Below are positions 38,158-51,743 of a DNA stretch of 64,000 nt, one piece after another (positions within the stretch are counted from its first letter, which is position 1; the number at the start of each line of letters is the position of its first letter). The notes beneath the pieces were generated by a model. It was not told the DNA's origin and ran no database searches. It saw only the letters and a list, made by a program, of their open reading frames with translations. The stretch spans positions 28,272,337 to 28,336,336 of the forward strand of contig OZ026630.1 in assembly GCA_964020975.1 (NCBI GenBank). The letters are read 5' to 3'. A program made the position numbers and the translations under genes. The DNA is from Hermodice carunculata. Taxonomy: Eukaryota > Annelida > Polychaeta > Eunicida > Amphinomidae.

Positions 38158-39035
38158 TAACTGAACTTGAATTTGTTTGAAAAAAAAATGACATGTTGTT
38201 TCTTAGTGCAGTGTCACCAATGAATGACTTTTTCTTGGTATTGAGGAGACCTGCCTCTCTGTGCAAGGTAACTGGTCATGTAAACTCTTTGACCTGTCCA
38301 TGTCTGTGCCAGTGCACCTTTAAAATGCTGGTACTTACAGACGTATATATAATGTGTTTTTTTACAGAATTCAGGAAACAGCTAATGGTCACATAAAATC
38401 GCTCTCACTTAATTTAGAACCACTGAACCTACATGGATGTTGAGCTTCCTGGGAACCAGTATACCCTGAGGATTCTTGTGACTTTATGACTCTGGCCACA
38501 GAATTAAGGCAAATAGCACTGCAGGTTTTTGGGTGACATGAACTAAGGTAGCAAAGATAATTAATAGTTGTCCTGCAGCGATGCAAAGAGTGTTTTTGTA
38601 TACATCTGTGTGTGCAATGGTGGCCACTGTGTCTACCCTCTGCAATACAATATAGTACCTGTGTATATCTTGTCTGCAGGCATGCACAGACTAGGCATCT
38701 GTGTCTGGGTGCTCAAGGTGTGCGCTATCTTTCTCTGCAATTTTATGTCCAAGGGAATACCTTGTCCGTGGTCATGCCGAGACTATGCACATTCACAACA
38801 GTACCAAAAATATACAGCTGTGTGTCCAAGCACAACAAGAAATTAGAGATGCCAACTGTACCTCGATCATTAGGGACAATCCCTGAAATTAGCTGAAAAT
38901 TTAACCAATATACAATGGGTGTCCCTCATCAAAATTGAGTACTTGCTGCTATATTCTTTGTTAATTGTTTTGTGTCCCTGATGATCTTGACTACTTGAAA
39001 TGACACTTTCAGCATTGGCATCCCTGAGAAATATG
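38158..39035. other. Unique sequence, no supported gene
   Basis: Three overlapping plus-strand frames at 38568-38896 in different phases have no recognisable domain. Confidence 0.4.
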
Positions 39036-39213
39036 CATCTTTGTAGCAATGGTACAAACTGTATGCATCTTTGTCGCAATAGTATAAATTGTACGCATCT
39101 TTGTAGCAATAGTACAAACTGTATACATCTTTGTAGCAATAGTACAAACTGTATACATCTTTGTAGCAATAGTACAAACTGTATACATCTTTGTGGCAAT
39201 GGTACAAACTGCA
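39036..39213. repeat. 30-bp minisatellite, ~6 copies
   Basis: Seen: units of ATCTTTGTAGCAATAGTACA plus AACTGTATAC. The period is a multiple of three, so repetitive frames stay open on both strands (for example CSNSTNCIHL on plus). Confidence 0.92.
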
Positions 39214-40605
39214 TCTTTATCTGTGGTGGGCAATAACAAGAGTACATGTACACACCTTTTCCGCAGATGAGTATGCACCATTGTCTGCCATGGTACCAAC
39301 AGTATGTGTCTATGCATAAGTACACAAATGCATATATCATTGTTGACAGTGACGCTTTTGTTTCCACTGGAATAAATTATCAATCAAATGGAACATATTT
39401 GAAAGTATAAATATATTCTATCTAATTACCATTCACAGCACCAGTGAAATTATTTTTCCACCACTGTGACCAGTGTTGCAAATTTCTTCAGTCAAACATG
39501 CTACTATTTATGAATTATTATATAGATTTAATCATAAACAGTGACTGCATTGGCTATGGAATGTAGTGAAATTATAATAGGCACATAGGCCTATTTTCAA
39601 TACTGAGACACAATAAGGTTGATCTGAGCAGTTTCCAAGTATTACACAGTTAATGATGTGACTCTTCTACCTCACATTATTACATTTGCATTTTACTTCC
39701 AGTTGGAGAACTGGTGGTTATTTCATCTCATAATGTAGTTGGGTCTGCTCAAAGGCCAAGTGTTCTAGTTTAGTGTGGATTTACTATACTTGATTGATTC
39801 AATGATTAATTTTTGATAGGCCTAATCATGCAAGTTAGGCATTGACATATGTTTGGTAAAAGTAGTTTGTGCTTAGCTTTAATTACATTTATGTAATGTG
39901 GGCTACATTTATAAGCAGGCCTATTAAGAAAGGAAATCATATTCGCTAATTCCGTAATACATCGCCAGGATGTGTGTGATATACAAACATGGTACCACCA
40001 GTTAGCAGAACCATTTGTCCAGGGATTAACGGCACCAAACCAAGTCTAGTGCTGGTTCCCCGCTGATGGCCCAATTTAAATAAAAGGCTAATAAAGCCTA
40101 AAACTTTCTTCTAAATTTCAAATTTTATGGATATGATTTGTTCCTCATACAAACTAATTCTTCATAATGGTTCAGAAATCTACAGTCATTCAGTGAGTGG
40201 TACAGAATAGGACTTTGCTCTATGAATATCAGACCTGATAGTGTTCAAACAGTGCTTGGGCTTACATATTTGGGTTTGCTAAATTTTTTAAATAAATTAA
40301 GCTTCTCTAAAAAATTAAAGTTGTGGCACACTGCAGAAGACCAGAAAGTGGGCAGGGCACTAATTAGGGAAGGACACTTATTAAACACATATGGTATTCA
40401 AAGACCTTGTTGCCTAGTACATTTACACTGCTATATGCTTATCAGACCAAGAGATGGTGACTGCTGACCTATCAATCCATGTCGCTGTCTGCCTTTGTAC
40501 TGCTACCATTACAAAGGCTTCAACAAACGAAAATGCCACTTAAAGATGCAATGTACTTCACCTATATACCACAGGTTCTAATTTTGTATGGGAAACAAGA
40601 TATAA
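39214..40605. other. Unique sequence, no supported gene
   Basis: AT-rich and without tandem or inverted structure that I could support. Confidence 0.4.
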
Positions 40606-40764
40606 CAGTCTCTCCTTTGGGAGACCACCCCTAGGGCAGGCCCAACAGAGGTCATACAATGCAGGAGGTCCTTCAATGGAGGTCAAGTAACATGGAAAAG
40701 ACGGCACCAGGGACCTGATGAATGCAGTCTTAAAAAGCAGTTGGTCTCTTAATGCAGTGGTCTG
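40606..40764. mobile_element. Decayed pogo/mariner-like MITE
   Basis: Seen: the left end CAGTCTCTCCTTTGGGAGAC is loosely mirrored by the right end GGTCTCTTAATGCAGTGGTC followed by TGCA. The interior CACCCCTAGGGCAGGCCCAA resembles that at 59674-59800. Exact ends are uncertain. Confidence 0.5.
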
Positions 40765-42490
40765 CATATATTTAAACTGTTTTCATACTTATTCTGTATC
40801 TAGAATGAAGCATATGTAAAACAGTAGTTTCAGTTTAAATGTAGCTACTGCAGTTTTATGCTTTTATTTGCCAACATTTCCAGTCATGAAATTGGCACAA
40901 CTGTACAGGAACCTACTGCTTTAACGCAATCAAAGAGCAACTTTTATCACTGATAACTGGTCAACGTGCACCAGTTTATACCCCTCTGAAATCATCTGTG
41001 GGGCCACTCAACAGTCTGCTCACGGCAAGACCAAGTGCACAAAATGAGCAATGCAAAAGAACGACTCTAATTGGCAGGACTCTCATACCAACTAAAATAG
41101 CCAAAAGACTGCAATTAAACTGAAACAGCATTCCTTTGATGGCAGGAATTCAAGTGTAATGTATTCAGTTGTGGACCAAATTCACACTGAGTGCAAAGCA
41201 TTGGTGAACAATCTGACCATTCAACAAGAAAAACATATAAATGTAACCACTTCATGCGTGGTATGCAAAATTTAATTATAAATGTATTCTACTAAAAAAT
41301 CAATTTCCCAGGTATTAATAATGTAGTTTTGGCAGCACTAAAATGACAAAGAGATTCAATCTTTGAAAGAGCACACAGGACATTGAGATCATGCTGACAG
41401 AGGAGTCAGGGGAGGGGACAGCTCTTAAATAGTCAGTCCCCAGACACCAATGATGCAGCAGGTAATTTCACGCTTGGTCATGTGGACATGCCATGATACA
41501 GGAGAGTTAATGGACAGTGCTGTATGACTGCCACACTGTCACCCAGCATACAGGTGCCTCTACACCAGCAACTCTAATCATCTACACTATTTTACTTTTG
41601 TAGTGGTTTTACTCAGAGATTTTGCAGTAACTATCAAACCATGAATTTATGGACTTGGCACAGAACTGTATGAAGAAAAGACAGTACAGAGTGCTCCGTC
41701 TGTATAAGGTCACTCATAACAAGGTGGATTCTGATATAACATGGTGGGTCCCTGGGCACACACTCAACCACTTCTCCTGTTACTTTGATGTTAAATGTTC
41801 CCTCATTATAAGGCAGTTTGTTATAACATGGTCAACTCCAAGGACCCCATCGTCCCTAGTGAACGGAGGGAGCACTGGTCTGGAACTATGGAGAAATGTG
41901 ACCCTTGCAAATACAAGACTTCTGACACTCACACATAGGCCTGCCTGAACAGAACTCATATTCTGAGCTCACACTTTCTTGCAGAAAATAAACTTTCTTC
42001 CATCATAATTTAGATATGTGGTACTAAAATACTTGTATGTATTTCATTTTAGCATTAATTTTGACAACTTGAACAGTGCTGGTGCTAAATACTTTCTAGT
42101 CCCATCTGCTCTGTAAACAGCTCTGGTGGTTTACTGCCATTACTACATGTACCAAATAATTTTACACATTGATCTTTGACACAGTTACTGTGACATGCAA
42201 GTAAAATATCTGCTTGCATGAATTGCCAATCTGGCTTTCGTAAATCCAACAACAAGTGAGGGTTAACCTTGAAGTGATTGAAGGGTTGTGATAAGCCAGC
42301 TTGCATGAATGGATTAAATTAACTTTACATGTAAATGGCTACCCATTTTAATTTTCGGGGGGGGGGGCTCTTTGAAAAAACTTCGAAAACTTGCGCTAGC
42401 AAAAAGAAAAGAATTTGGAGCATAGCACACACAGCAAGTCTCCCAAGTTCGACCTCACTTTTTTGTAAATACGCACAATGCGTGTATGCA

Positions 42491-42494
<4 letters not shown>
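40765..42494. other. Mostly unique; possible MITE trace near 41690-41840
   Basis: Phrases GATATAACATGGTGGGTCC and GTTATAACATGGTCAACTCC near 41730 and 41820 resemble a transition-rich pogo-like MITE, but ends were not found. A G-run occurs at 42358-42367. Confidence 0.35.

Positions 42495-42537
<43 letters not shown>
42495..42537. repeat. (TA)n microsatellite
   Basis: Seen: about 21 TA dinucleotides. Confidence 0.95.
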
Positions 42538-42540
<3 letters not shown>

Positions 42541-43839
42541 CTTATATGTTAGGTACAAAGCAATGAAACCCGATATCTGTCTCCCAGCTCAACTTCGCCC
42601 TTTTTTGTTACAAAATCATTCACACATAAATTAACTCCTACACCTGGGAAATCTTAAATCTTATAATTATATAGAGTTGAAGTTTTTATGACTGGGCATT
42701 GGGTGCAAGGGCATCTACTTGTATGTCATGTGGTATCGTGCCATATATCACACTGTAATGTTCCTCTGCCATTACCCTGCTGATCCTGACCTGTATGCTA
42801 GATGTGTGTACACCATGGTCACTTTAGGAAGATCCCAGCTTGCATTACTTGCCACAAAGAAGCAAGTCATGCATGGACCTGTGCCATCATAAAAAACACA
42901 CACTGAAGGTCCCCGACATCTGCCCCATCAACCTGCAGCCAAATTTACATGCAGTTCCAATATTGTTACTTTCTAGATTCTGTTACTTGAGACACATTCT
43001 ACTGATGGCAACAATGTAACAAGAGGACTGTGACATTCCTATGCTCAGCTGACTTTGGATGCTCAAACTGAACTGGACCTGTAACCTTTGGAATTAATTA
43101 AGGTCACCTTTCTTTAAGAACATCATCATGTGGAAATATCTAAGTGCTGGCTGAATAGTTCTTAAGTGACCAAAGAAAACAGAAGCTAAACAGTTCTCAC
43201 ATAAATACTCAAACCACTGATTTCACTAAAGTGGTCATGTGATCTTGGGAATTAGGTCAAGATCAGCCATGTTTATCTCCCTCCTGTACAGGACCATCAC
43301 CATGTGTGACATTGAAGTTGTAGTAGCTGAAATAACTGATCCAATACCCAGAGAACAGTGCAAGTAAGTAGGAATTGCTATGACCTTGGTTACAAGACAT
43401 CAATGTCACCCATGTGTACTGTCAAGCTGGACCTTTGGGAGCACCATCACTATTTGCAATATCAGTCTTCACTCACACAGATCTGGAGATTTTTTTTTTT
43501 AAATAAGTGACAGTACCACCATTACCAAGATACAAGCCAATATGTCATTAGAATGTCATTCCAGGTCAACATTAACCAGAGCAAAGGAAACCCAATAGGT
43601 ACTTTCCTGGTAATGTTTAGCAGTAACCATGGTCCCTAAAATCTACCATACTGAGCTTTAAGCTAATATGTCTGTTTGACTACTGAGAATCACTCCATGT
43701 CAAAATTAACATTATAAGACACCCTCTGGGTACTTTTCTCTGAGTGATGAATAGCAGTCATGGGCCTAGGATTCACCATTTTTGAGACGTAGTAAGCCAA
43801 TATAGAAATTACAGCATACCTTGTTGAACAAAAGTATGG
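42538..43839. other. Repeat-like but unresolved sequence
   Basis: From about 43060, phrases such as GGACCATCACCATGTGTGAC and GGAGCACCATCACTATTTGC recur loosely and lead into R-C. No unit or gene could be defined. Confidence 0.35.
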
Positions 43840-44160
43840 GCTAGGGATCTCCAGAAGTGTCCTTATTCAATTTCAAAGCAATCGGCCAAGAATTTTGGGA
43901 GAACAAGATTTTTCGTAAGACTTAAAACAAAAAAACAAAAAAATTAACAAAAAATTCATTAAAAAATCACAAATTTACTGGAGTGTGACCACTTAAACTT
44001 GGTAGAGACCCACCAAAGATAGATGTCCACCAAGTTTGAAGGGGGTCTGCATAGCTATTTAGGGATTAAGTAAAAAATTTGATATTGTTTGCAGACCAAC
44101 AACGGATGCCGACAGACAAGATCAGCTCAGCTAACTGATAAGTCCCCTGAACTAAAGATA
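43840..44160 (+). repeat. Dispersed repeat R-C, copy 4
   Basis: Seen: GGGATCTCCAGAAGTGTCCT, GCAATCGGCCAAGAATTTTG, an A-rich middle, ACTTGGTAGAGACCCACCAA and a closing CAGCTAACTGATAAGTCCCC. The order matches 25330-25640. Confidence 0.6.
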
Positions 44161-44893
44161 GTTTATTGTGACAACAACTTGATACTATGTTTATCCTAAA
44201 TAGGCTCAATGCATTATGGAGTGCATAAACTTGCAACTTTATTTAAATCTTAACTAGTGGTCTGTTTGGGCTGTATGAAAGTTGCCTGCAGACTGATAGA
44301 GCACACAGTCTGTCAGCACTGCTCCTGCCTGTCTGACTCACAGGCAAGCCTCTCTCCACACGGCTCCTTTCATTGCACCCATGCATCAAATAATTTGGCT
44401 TGCTTCCTGAAAACCTTCACTTGGCAAAGTTCAAGTTTGGGTCAGCCTGCACTGTGCCTTGGCCTGCTATCATTGAGGTCTGTCAATGACTGGTCTGACT
44501 GCCCCATACATCTCTTACAGCATTCCCTTGATGTGGCATGCTGATAAAACAACCAGTTAACAACCAGATAGCCCCCTTGTATCTCTGCAACCTACACAGC
44601 CAGGGCTCTTCACAATCATTACAGCACTTTCAACTTAACCTACCTGGCTGATCTAGAGCAAACTTGTGTAAGCCACTTTTTAATTCCACAAAATGTAGTT
44701 TTGTTTCATGCAATGCTAATGTGCCTCCTTTAACATCAAGCAAAAGCTTGAAATATTTCCCATAAGGGAATATTAATTTTCATGAAATGTTGGTTTGTTG
44801 TTCTGAACAACAAAGTGCCTGGTGCCATAATACCTTGCCATGAACAAACTGTACGAGCTTCCGCTAGCTCACCTAAATATCTTCTAGATGAGC
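44161..44893. other. Unique sequence; unsupported 95-codon frame
   Basis: A cysteine-rich open frame at 44257-44544 shows no recognisable motif spacing and no conserved neighbours. Confidence 0.35.
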
Positions 44894-45145
44894 TTAACTC
44901 ATTCCATACTATGGTCACAGGCCTTGGTCAGTGGTTCTGGCACTGTCTGGCAAGTCATGCTGCAGCTGCCCTTGCGGCAGCTGCAGCATGACTTGCCAGG
45001 CAGTGCCAGAACCACTGACTTAAGACTATAGGCATGTTGGTACTTGAACAAAAGCATTTTTTATGAAGAATTTAAAATTTTCAATTGTCATTTTAAATCT
45101 AGATAAATATACGAAAAAAACAGGGACTGGTATGGAATAAGTTAA
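44894..45145. mobile_element. TTAA-bounded hairpin MITE, family F4 copy 2
   Basis: Seen: 252 bp between TTAA at 44894-44897 and 45142-45145, with termini CTCATTCCATAC and inverted CTTATTCCATAC. The hairpin at 44928-45018 has 43-base arms with one mismatch (again a possible G:U) and loop CTTGC. Orientation is opposite to copy 1 at 20151. It lacks the TA expansion of copy 1. Confidence 0.85.
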
Positions 45146-47234
45146 TTAATGAACAGCTACACATAGCAAGTTATTATGCAATATAACTTGAATGTGTGAG
45201 TGACCAACGTCTGACCTGCAATCTTTCAGGTGTGTTTGAACGGCAGCACAAGTGATCACTGGCCAAGATGACACAATCATAAAATCAAAACACGGCAACT
45301 GTGTTTATTTCTTCTTCACATATCAAAAAGTCACTTCACTGCACTCTGCAGTAGAATGGTTTCAGGCAGATAGTATAAAAACTGATGAATGATTTACGTA
45401 AATTCTATCTGACATCATAACCTGGCAACTGGTCATGGTCAGTTTGATGACATATGTATCAGATCCATTGCCTCCTCAAGCCAATTACTCCCAAATAAAT
45501 TGGCAAGATAGAAACAAGATGTAAAGAGTTGTAACCAGGTGTAGGTCAGAATGTCATGACGGATACACCTACACCTCTCACACCTCTCCTCCATCAGAGA
45601 TAAATCAACAAGCACAGGTTTACAGGTCACTCGAAAATGTCGAAATTAACACCATAAATGTCACCAGATAAATTTGGCAAGTCAAAGTATTCATAAAATG
45701 GACACAATACTTTTATCTGGGTGGGTACTATCACAATACACCCCATTCTTCTGTATCCTTTATCATACATTTTTCTCCATACTTATCAACCTTTTGGGAA
45801 CACACAGTGACACTTGGCAATTTTGTTTCTTTGTTGAAAGCACCGGGTCTTTCATGACAAGATATTAAATATTTACTCATAATAAATATGACAAATACTG
45901 GTAACGAGACCAGAACTTGAACTCGAACAAAATTGAGCATGCATGTACATGAACTTGAGACAGATTCTTTGTTTTTCTTACAGGTAACGTCAATGAAGTA
46001 CTAATGGCAAGGAAGTCTATTGAAATGGCCACACAATTCCCAGATCCACATGAATAGCTTTGCATGATATGGGTGTATTGCTTTCATTATCACAATGTCA
46101 GTTTCATGTCAGGTATTCAACATCATTATTTATAGATTGGATTGAAACAGATCAGAATGTTCATCAGCTTCTACTTCAGCACACCACGCCTATTCTAAAT
46201 GCATGACCAAGCCTTTAGCTATACATTGAAATGTTCTCAGTGGTACCCAAGTCTGTCAACTGTCAGTATGGATTAGTGGCCTACATGAGCCCCCCAGGCA
46301 AGGGCCACAAAGGCCAAGTGAAGTTATATCATAGTGCAGGCAAGTTGACCGGAGATCTTCCACAGAACGTGATCTCTTGTGAAGAAGCCATATTATCGTA
46401 GGTATATAGAAATAACAAGGTTGGGGTGGATGGTTTCCATCAGCTGGTCACTTTCAGGGAAATCTACGTCCGTTACCAAGGCTGAAACATGGCAGTAATT
46501 ACAGGAGCACTGCTGGTAATCATATAGCACCTGCCTTGTGCTATCTTAGCTTCCACACAATACTGCTTGTGACCTAGAAGTCATGACCCCGCCACCCCTT
46601 ATACCTAATACATACGCAGATACCACTCACCTATAATCATATTTACACCCTTCAATGTTATCTCAAGTATTCATGGATAAGTACATTGTGCTTCTAATAG
46701 AGACCTGTACACACTGCTGTTTTGCTAATAGTATAGTGGAGATGAAGAGAGGTTTGCCAATACCATGAATACTAAAGGCAATAGTTGTACAGGGTCTTCA
46801 TTTTTCACTCATTCAGTGTGGTAATCACAAAAGACAGCTCACCATCTTGCTTTCACAAACAAAACATATTATTTTGAGTGTTTTGTATATGACAGCTGAC
46901 AGAACTTGATCTACTGTTTGTAACTCTGTCGTCTCCAGGCAGCCTGATCTTCTGCAGAGGCCCTCATACTGGCTATATATCCAGTGGTAACAGTAGCAAG
47001 ATACAAATCACCAATACATCTAGTATATGACAGAAATGAACTGCTAATTTCCTGCCGTCCACTCTACCTTTTCTGTCCGATACCATAATACACAGAGGCT
47101 CCACAGCTTGTATGGTTATTATTATATACAAATACCACTGTATATGTATATGTAGCAATAACATTTTCCCCCTTTTATATTACGTGGTGGGGAAAGGATG
47201 TTTAAAAATTAAACAAATTCTGGGTACACAAAAT
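45146..47234. other. Unique sequence, no supported gene
   Basis: No conserved frame, tandem unit or terminal repeat was recognised. Confidence 0.4.
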
Positions 47235-48022
47235 TTTAAACTTTGAATATATTCAAAACAATAAAATTTATAGACCTAACTTCTATCTATACATTATTGA
47301 CTATTGTGCATCTGATGAATATTGAACAAAAAGTACACATTTACATATTTAATTTGACTCATTAGAAACTTTAAACCTTATATATCTTTTAAATTATAAA
47401 AGAAAGGAATGCTATTTTAACTTCCATATATAGGCTATTGGATGTTGGTATTTACTAAATATTGAAAAACATAGCATTTCAATTGCGTAAATTAGGTACA
47501 TTTCAAGTTTCAACTTTTGAATATTTTCAAACCTCAAACACACATGTAATGCCATTGGAACTTCTACACATCTGTTATTGGCTATTGTACATCTACTGTT
47601 CACTGAACAACAGTCACAGCATTTAACATCATGCTAATAAAAGGCACTCAAAATATCAAACCTTCAAAAGCTAATAGAGATGCTACTGCTGCTTCCGTCT
47701 AAATGTTTTTGGCCATCTTACATCCTATGAATAATGAATAAAAGGTGTCACATTTTTAACAAATTGCCATGGATGTGAACTGTATGTAGTGAATACAAGG
47801 TCTAGCATTTCAAACTGCTGTCAACTGTATAGCAAATAAAATATTTAGCATAGCAAACAATTTGCCACTGATGTCAACTATATTGTGAATAAAGGGTGTT
47901 GCATTTTAAACAAGTTGCCACACATGTCAACTGTATAGTGAATAAAAAGTGTCACACTTTAAACAAGTTGCCGGTGATGCCAGCTGTACACTGAACAAAA
48001 GCTGTAGCACTATAGACAAGTG
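47235..48022. repeat. Decayed ~53-bp tandem array
   Basis: Seen: clear units at 47766, 47817, 47864, 47917 and 47970, of the form TTGCCACTGATGTCAACTGT followed by ATAGTGAATAAAAGGTGTCA and CATTTTAAACAAG. More diverged units (for example near 47297, 47438 and 47578) extend upstream. It is non-coding. Confidence 0.7.
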
Positions 48023-49809
48023 GTCCTAATGCCAGTGGTATCTCCCATCTACAGTAATCTTTCTCCAAGTAGATGTATCTTCTTTCCCAGAGTCTAATAA
48101 TTTTCTGTACATAATTAACATAGCTAGGTGACTACCCAAACCCAATCATGCCACAGCGTACCTACCATCCCAGGGCTATCTCCATAAAATTTTCTGATGG
48201 TCACAAACTACAATTTCTGAGTAACAGCCCAAAGGAACACACGTGAGTGAGCTGAATACACTTTGCTAATTACAATGTAATAAAGAAAGGAGGATAATTA
48301 GCCAAAGAAAACAATGCTAGCCCACACCTGTCATGGGAGGTCTATTAGCCAATCAAGTTTCACATGGGTCACTGCAGAATGCTCAATGAAGAAGTCCTAG
48401 AAAGCCTCATAATATCGGACGATCTTTCCACATAAATTAAAGGAGGAGGAAGAAGAGCCAATAAGATAATTACATAGTGGTCCTACCAAGCAGGAGCTGC
48501 TTCAAGGGTTCTTTTCCCAGACAAACATTCAGGGGGCTCACCACAGGGGCCACTCAGAAACATTTGGAAGAAAGTCCAAGAGTGCTTGATAGACTTTGCT
48601 AATTTAATGACAATGGAGGCTAATTATTCATACAAAACTATCAAAAGGCACACCAAGCATGCAAGGTTTAATATATCTGTTATGAAAATTAAGATGTCTT
48701 GGCACAACAGCCTCAGAGAGATAGCCCAAAACTATCTTGCAGGCAGACCACCTGACAAGAGTGACAGAGCCCACTGCCACATCCCTCTGCATCACGTCAT
48801 GGGTGGCACAGAAAAGAACCAAGCCAAATTCCAAATCTAAAACATTGCCGAAAGTAAGGTGGAGAGAGATACTGCTCAAACTGTCATCTACAGTTCAACC
48901 TGGCATGTACACAGATTTGCCCGTCAGCAAATATTCCTGTCCAGTTTATATTTGTGTTGCTCCTGACAAAAGAAATCTGATATACATCAAACCATTCCCA
49001 CTAATGACTAACACATATTGTAAGCATAATTTCAAACATCAAAACATTGTCACTAATGTTTGACAAATATTGCAAGCCACATTTCAAACTTTTAAGCTCA
49101 TCATAGGTACAAAGTATCAAAATGAATGCTAAATGACTTGTCTACTGGTCAAGCAAAAGGGACACCTTTAGATGAAATATGTTCTATCAATTGATACAAA
49201 CAAGTCCTGAGAGAACACCTGTCTCTGCCATCTATGTCAATTTCATATGTGGCCACTGTCTCAATGTGAACTGGTAAGAATCTGTATTGCGATCATTGTA
49301 GCCACCGTCAAGATATCCAAACGTAAAAATCTCAAGTGTCACAAATATGGATTCACATCAGCAATATCTTCTACTTATTTCATTCAACCATTTAAGCATA
49401 GCCTTGGACAGATTCACACACTGATAAACTGTTAGATGATATGGGTTTTTCTTTCTCTGCCTTTTTTTTTGTGTGTGTGGGTGGGTGGGGGGGGGGGCTG
49501 GTGAGCAGGTGGCTCACCCAATACTGATCTATTTCAGAATACAGTGCATCCTAAGCCTATTTCATAACTGCTATTCCCAGTGAGTTCATATTTTGCTGGT
49601 AATTAAGTTGTTGAGAGACCTTGGATATTGTAAGAGGAGTACCATACTGGCACATCAAAATGCCACCTGCACATTATAGAAACCACAACTTTCTTGCTAT
49701 ACACATGTATGCTTTAATAATCGTGTATGCTTTAATAATCGTCACTGACAAATAGTCAGTACCCAATGAGACAGCTGATACAAAGATGTTACAGCCAAAT
49801 TTCACCATG
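48023..49809. other. Unique sequence, no supported gene
   Basis: A G-rich run (GTGTGGGTGGGTGG then a G-run) lies near 49474-49497, and an 18-bp duplication TATGCTTTAATAATCGT at 49709-49742. The opposite-strand frames near 48586-49063 show no domain. Confidence 0.4.
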
Positions 49810-50880
49810 CAAGGCCTTAATCACTACTTTGGTATTGCCTCGTAATTTGACTTGCTTGGCAACACAAAATCCATTGACCATAGCCCAGTCATTAGTTTTG
49901 GTATTGCCTTGCATCAAGACTTGCTTGCCACTATAAAAACCAATTACTGTAGCCTAAGGTCACTGGTTTAGTATTGCCTTGCAGTCATGACTTGCTTGGC
50001 AATGTAAAAACCAATACATCCAGCCTAAAGTCACTGATTTTGTATTGCCTTGCAGTCATGACTTGTCATATGATACAAGAGACCCATGCGCCTAATGCTC
50101 TTCTGATATATAATCTGATGACCGTCACCAAAAAGTCATTTTCTAAAATGCATTCTGTTCATGATCCTGAGATATTAGTCAGTTGAGGTCATCCATATGA
50201 TGCAACATCAAACTTCCACATGATACACTGCTGTACTGCTGGCCTTATTTCTCAAAATGTAGAAAATCACTGTCCTTTACGGCAGCCTCAATGACCTTGA
50301 AAATTATGTTACAATCACTCAAAAATCAATAAAATTTGATAATTGGCTCAATGCATATTTGTGGTATATTTCAAAGTTGTATCCTGATTCATAATAAAAA
50401 AAAAAGTGGATTTAATGTACTTCTTACAGTGTAATGCAAGTTTGACTTCCTACCACCAGTGGTGCCACCATGACTCCACCACTTCTGTCTATATCATGTT
50501 TCTGTACTGATATATTGATACCAGTGTACACATTCAGATGTGGTGACCATAAGAAAAAAAAATTCCTGGCATGCATTCCCTCTGTGACCTTGAGAAAGGA
50601 GGTCAGGGTCATCCATATCAAGCAACATAAAACTTCTACATATGATACACATTTGTGGTGTATTTGGAATGAAGTCAAGTCAGAAGTTTTGGTGTTGCCT
50701 TTTATCAAAACTTGCTTCACCATGCAATGCAGAAGCCACTAACCGCACCTTAAAGTCACTTGTAAGCCACTAATCACACCCTAAAGTCACTAACAACAGC
50801 CTACAGTCACTTGTAAGCCACTAACAACACCTTAAAGTCACTTGTTTTCTATTGCCTGGCTGTCATCACTTGCTTGGAAA
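49810..50880. repeat. 70-bp minisatellite split by other repeats
   Basis: Seen: units marked by GGTATTGCCT, TGACTTGCTTGGC and AGCCTAAAGTCACTG start at 49831, 49901, 49971 and 50042. The array breaks off near 50068, and related units (TTGGTGTTGCC, ACCTTAAAGTCACTTG, GTAAGCCACTAA) resume at 50691-50880 with rearranged sub-units. Confidence 0.75.
50083..50330 (+). repeat. Dispersed repeat R-B, copy 2
   Basis: Seen: GAGACCCATGCGCCTAATGC, ATCAAACTTCCACATGATAC and AATGACCTTGAAAA match 30238-30480. A further partial match (CTTCTACATATGATACACAT, preceded by TGTGACCTTGAGAAAGGAGG) lies at about 50590-50670. Together they fill the gap in the 70-bp minisatellite. Confidence 0.6.
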
Positions 50881-50965
50881 TACACACCCCACAGCCTGAC
50901 CACTCAGGAACCTTACTAACATATAGCCAGAGATGAGTAAAGCAACAGTACCTAGGAATACTGGT

Positions 50966-51205
50966 TTAACCCTTTCCCCCTTATATTAAGACTGAGTCAA
51001 CAACTTTCCTTGGCATGGGTTGGGCACTTAATGCCCAACCCATGCCAAGGAAAGCTGTTGACCTGGGTCATGTTGTCTTGACAGGTCTCATCTTCAATTC
51101 TCAGTCAAATTGTTTTTCATTGCTGTTGAAATCAGTTGAAAAAGCTGAAGCAGACGACATTTGACCACCAGCCGGTTTTGGCCAGTTTAAGCGGGAAAGG
51201 GTTAA
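50966..51205. mobile_element. TTAA-bounded hairpin MITE, family F1 copy (inverted)
   Basis: Seen: 240 bp between TTAA at 50966-50969 and 51202-51205, with termini CCCTTTCCCCCTT and inverted CCCTTTCCCGCTT. The hairpin at 50996-51062 has 31-base arms with one mismatch and loop CTTAA. The rest contains TGCTGTTGAAATCAGTTGAA and GACATTTGACCACCAG, which match 57120-57355 in inverse orientation. Confidence 0.88.
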
Positions 51206-51743
51206 CATATTTTATTTCAAATGAAATACAAATAGGAAGAAGGGCATAGCCCTATATTAATCCTTCTTGTAGAGAACCTAGGAATATTATATATCTAAAC
51301 ACTGAAACTAAATAATCTTTTTCAAAACTGTTCATTTCACCAACACATCAAAAAGTCATGACACTAAATTTGATGTAAACTCACATAAATGGGTCTGTGA
51401 AGTGATACAAAGGTTTGCAACACAGAGGACACTTTCCTTTTTCAATGTAAATACAGCTGCCCATCCTCAACAAGGCAGCTTCGCAGCACACAAGAACTTG
51501 AAACCATGTGACATAACATCAATATCAAACTTTCATACATATCAACGGCCTACAATGGCTCATTTGTATGGTTTTAAGTGACCTGCCTGTTGTCTGTGAG
51601 AGTGAAGGAGCTTGTCACTCCATTCATTAAGCTGGAGCAGTGCATACCCCAGCCAGACAGCAAGGCATGCCATTAGGTCTCATGCAATCAACTAGTGTCA
51701 CCTGTGCCTAGCTGTTTACTTTCTATGTGTAGTGCTGATTGTC

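Noticed and set aside
38870-39383. 165- and 124-codon minus-strand frames
   Set aside because: They are kept open by the 30-bp minisatellite; both strands and several phases are open, with no domain.
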